From positions 434,001 through 498,000 of the forward strand of contig NW_027480564.1 in NCBI RefSeq assembly GCF_051401765.1: 64,000 nucleotides of DNA. Direction: 5' to 3'. Origin of the DNA: Calliopsis andreniformis. Lineage: Eukaryota > Arthropoda > Insecta > Hymenoptera > Andrenidae. The notes beneath the pieces were generated by a model. The model was given only the letters and a program-made list of their open reading frames with translations. It was not told the DNA's origin and ran no database searches. Shown one piece after another: positions 61,587 through 64,000 of this stretch. Made by a program: the position numbers and the translations under genes. Every line of letters starts with the position of its first letter. The stretch's first letter is position 1.

Positions 61587-63394
61587 ATTCTATTGAGTAC
61601 TGAGAATTGAGGATCGATGGTTGAGTACTGAGGACTGAAGATTGAGGATTGAATGTTGAGTATTGAGGATTCAGAATCGAGGTTTGAGGACTGAGTATTG
61701 AGGATTGAAGATTGAGTATTGAGGATTGAAGATTGAGTATTGAGCATTGAGTATTGAGGATTGAGGATGATGTCTGAGGGTTGAGGATTGAGGTTTGAGG
61801 ACTGAGGACTGAGGATTGAGGACTGAGGATTGAGGATGAGGGCTGAGGGTCGGGGATTGAGGTTTGACGTCTGAGGACTGAGGATTGAGGATTGAGAATT
61901 AAGGATTGATGATAGAGGATTGAAGATTGAGGATTGGGTATTGAGGATTGAAGAATGAGGATTGAGGATTGAGGATTGAGGATTGAGGGTTGAGGATCTA
62001 GGATTGGAGATTGGTTATTGAGGATTGAATATTGGGGATTGAGGATTGAGGATTGAGGATTGAGGATTGAAGATTGATTATTGAGGATTGAGGTTTGAGG
62101 ATCTAGGATTGGAGACTGAAGATTGAGGATTGAGGATTGAGGGTCGAGTACTGAGGACGAGGACTGACGGTTGAGGATTGAGGTTTGGGGATTGAGGATT
62201 GAGGACTGAGGCTTGAGGATTGAGGATTGAGCATTGAGGATTGAAGATTGAGGACTGGCGATTGAGGATTGAAGATTGAGGATTAAGGACTGAGGATGTA
62301 GGATTGGAGATTGATTATTGAGGATTGAAGATTGAGGATTGAGGACTGAGAATTGAGAATTGAGAATTGAGGGTGAGGACTGAGGGTTGAGGATTGAGGT
62401 TTGAGGAACGAGGATTGAGGATTGAGGATTGAGGACTGAGGATTGACGATTGAGTATTGAAGATTGAGGATTGATGACTGAGAATTGAGGACTGAGGATT
62501 GAGGATTGAGGATTGAGGATTGAAGATTGAGTATTGAGGATTGAAAGTTGAGGATTGTGGGTTGAGGATTGAGGTTTGAGAAATGAGGATTGAGGATTGA
62601 GGATTGAGGATTGAGGATTGAGGACTGATGATTGTGTATTAGAGATTGAGTATTGATCACTGAGGATTGAGGATTGAGGATTGAGGATTGAGGATTGAGG
62701 GTTGAAGATTGAATATTGAGGATTGATGATTGAGGATTGATGATTAAGAATTGAGGATGGAGGATGAGGGCTGAGGGTTGAGGATTGAGGTTTGAGGACT
62801 GAGGACAGAGGATTGAGGATTGAGAATTGAGGATTGAAGATTGAGGATTGAGGATTGAAAATTGAGTATTGAGGATTGAGGTTTGAGGGCTGAGGATTGA
62901 GGATTGAAGATTGAGTATTTAGGATTGAAGATTGAGGATTGAGGATTGAGGATTGAGGATTGAGGATGATGTCTGGGGGTTGAGGATTGAGGTTTGAGGA
63001 CTGAGGACTGAGGATTGAGGACTGAGGATTGAGGATTGAGGATTGAGCATTGAGGATTGAAGATTGAAGACTGGGGATTGAGGATTGAAGATTGAGAATT
63101 AAGGATTGAAGATTGTGGATTGAGTATCTAGGATTGGAGATTGATTATTGAGGATTGAAGATTGAGGATTGAGGATTGAGGATTGAGAATTGAGGATGAG
63201 GACTGAGGGTTGAGGATTGAGGTTTGAGGTATGAGGATTGAGGGTTGAGGATTGAGGATTGAGGATTGAGGATTGAGGATTGAGGATTGGGGATTGAATA
63301 TTGTGTACTGAGGATTGAAGATTGAGGATTGAGGATTGAGGATTGAGGATGGAGGATGAGGGCTGAGGGTTGAGGATTGAGGTTTGAGTACTGA

Positions 63395-63412
63395 ATCCTG
63401 AGAATTCAGGAT
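63395..63412 (+). repeat. Perfect 7-bp hairpin landmark with EcoRI site
   Basis: EcoRI at 63402-63407; duplicate of 51842, with the same ATTCTTTTGGG following. Confidence 0.9.
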
Positions 63413-63581
63413 ATTCTTTTGGGTATTGAGAATTTAGGGTTGATGGTTGAGTATTGAGGATTCAGAATTGAGGTTTGAGGGCTGTGGATTTGGATTGAAG
63501 ATTGAGTATTGAGGATTGAAGATTGAGGATTGAGGATTGAGGATTGAGGATTGAGGATGATGTCTGAGGTTTGAGGATTGA

Positions 63582-64000
63582 GGATTGAGGATTGAGAATT
63601 GAGGATGAGGACCGAGGGTTGAGGATTGAGGTTTGAGGAATGAGGATTGAGGGATGAGGATTGAGGATTGAGGATTGAGGATTGAGGATTGAGGATTGAG
63701 GATTGGGGATTGAATATTGAGTACTGAGGATGGAAGATTGAGGATTGATCACTGAGGATTGAGGACTGAGGATTGAGGATTGAGGATTGAGGATTGAAGA
63801 CTGAATATTGAGGATTGAAGATTGAGGATTGAGGTTTGAGGGTTGAGGATGGATGATGAGGGCTGAGGGTTGAGGATTGAGGTTTGAGGACTGAGGACTG
63901 AGGATTGGGGATCGAGAGTTGAGGATTGAGGATTGAGGATTGAGGATTGAGGATTGAGAATTGAGGATTGATGATTGAGGGTTGAAAATTAAATATTGAG
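63582..64000 (+). repeat. Right edge: partial copy of 57.8-58.2 kb
   Basis: GATTGGGGATTGAATATTG at 63701 matches 57921 (offset 5780 bp), and the order of GGATGAG, TACTGAG, GATCAC, GATGGATGATGAG and GATCGAGAG follows that block to the last base. The array and this block both continue past the window. Confidence 0.85.

Larger units (their letters stand above)
61381..63581 (+). repeat. 2.2-kb block, copy of 49821-52028
   Basis: Downstream member of the 11.56-kb-offset pair. At its right end GTCTGAGGTTTGAGG joins consensus units and then a 57.8-kb-like module, so the breakpoint is near 63581. Confidence 0.92.
258..63752 (-). other. Artefactual - strand reading frames of an S-S-I-L-N-P-Q heptapeptide (not genes)
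   Basis: The - strand consensus has no stop codon in any frame, and 21 bp is both three DNA units and seven codons, so all three frames translate to rotations of the same heptapeptide. Open frames tile and overlap throughout; the first and last exceeding 60 codons lie at 258-1106 and 63462-63752. They stop where variant units (GATTAAG, GATCTAG, TTCAG, GATCAC) put TAA, TAG or TGA in one frame. Starts fall at chance CAT (ATG) in units such as GCATTGA, or at GTG/TTG. There is no non-repeat domain, signal peptide or upstream regulatory sequence, and frames end at landmarks rather than conserved positions. I regard them as non-coding. Confidence 0.9.
1..64000 (+). repeat. 7-bp satellite array, consensus GATTGAG, fills the window
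   Basis: Every stretch of the window reads as head-to-tail 7-bp units of GATTGAG or one- to three-base variants such as TATTGAG, GATTGAA, GACTGAG, GTTTGAG, GGTTGAG and GATGGAG. Orientation never inverts over 64 kb. The + strand has hardly any C, so G/C skew is extreme. Both ends of the window lie inside the array, so its full length is unknown. Higher-order duplications from about 146 bp to about 9 kb are superimposed. No family name is recognised. Arrays like this are known mainly from eukaryotic heterochromatin and subtelomeres; the genomic location here is inference. Confidence 0.98.

Noticed and set aside
1..64000. Coding on the + strand
   Set aside because: Each consensus + frame has a TGA every 21 bp; no frame stays open for a meaningful length.
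1..64000. CRISPR array
   Set aside because: Direct repeats are contiguous 7-bp units with no unique spacers of regular length.
1..64000. True telomere
   Set aside because: The unit does not match a telomeric repeat I know, variant density is high, and kilobase-scale duplications are not expected from telomerase synthesis.

Overview
The whole 64 kb window is one tandem-repeat (satellite) array with no unique sequence at either end. The basic unit is 7 bp, GATTGAG on the + strand (a rotation of GAGGATT). It runs from base 1 to base 64000 with point-variant units and, over most of the window, very few breaks in the 7-bp register. I see no convincing protein gene, RNA gene, transposon, CRISPR array or promoter. 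The array continues beyond both ends. An array this long with nested higher-order duplications suggests a eukaryotic genome, probably a heterochromatic, subtelomeric or pericentromeric block in a long-read assembly. The species cannot be named from the sequence.

The + strand is almost entirely G, A and T, and C appears only in variant units. Each + frame therefore has a TGA stop every 21 bp. The - strand consensus has no stop in any frame. Because 7 is not a multiple of 3, all three - frames read the same heptapeptide, a rotation of S-S-I-L-N-P-Q. This arithmetic produces dozens of overlapping - strand reading frames of 60 to 540 residues, which I treat as artefacts of the repeat.

The information above the 7-bp level lies in variant units that act as landmarks: GATCTAG followed by GATTGGA, the 6-nt units GACGAG and GATGAG, a C-containing hairpin variant with an EcoRI site, and a GATCG-A-CGATC dyad. 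Following them shows the array was built by repeated block duplication. Main pairs: 503-1400 with 21361-22245; 2070-3600 with 11210-12250; 8167-9195 with 12841-13869; 13870-16866 with 22478-25458; 16020-19960 with 26865-30805; a 1.88 kb tandem pair at 29580-33340; 31970-35299 with 39110-41999; 33330-39127 with 41995-47799; 47283-49825 with 56170-58710; and 49821-52028 with 61381-63581. Shorter tandem duplications (146, 363, about 400 and 670 bp) are nested inside. Several independent pairs are spaced 8.6-9.1 kb apart.

The hairpin landmark occurs at 0.2-28.6 kb and 50.0-63.4 kb but not between. The dyad landmark is concentrated at 35-58 kb. The array therefore has at least two partly separate subfamilies. 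One segment, about 4110-6800, is unusual in having many 1-nt insertions and deletions; it is either poorly polished sequence or an older, decayed part of the array. All duplication limits were found by eye from landmark units and are approximate to about one or two units unless a landmark offset is quoted.
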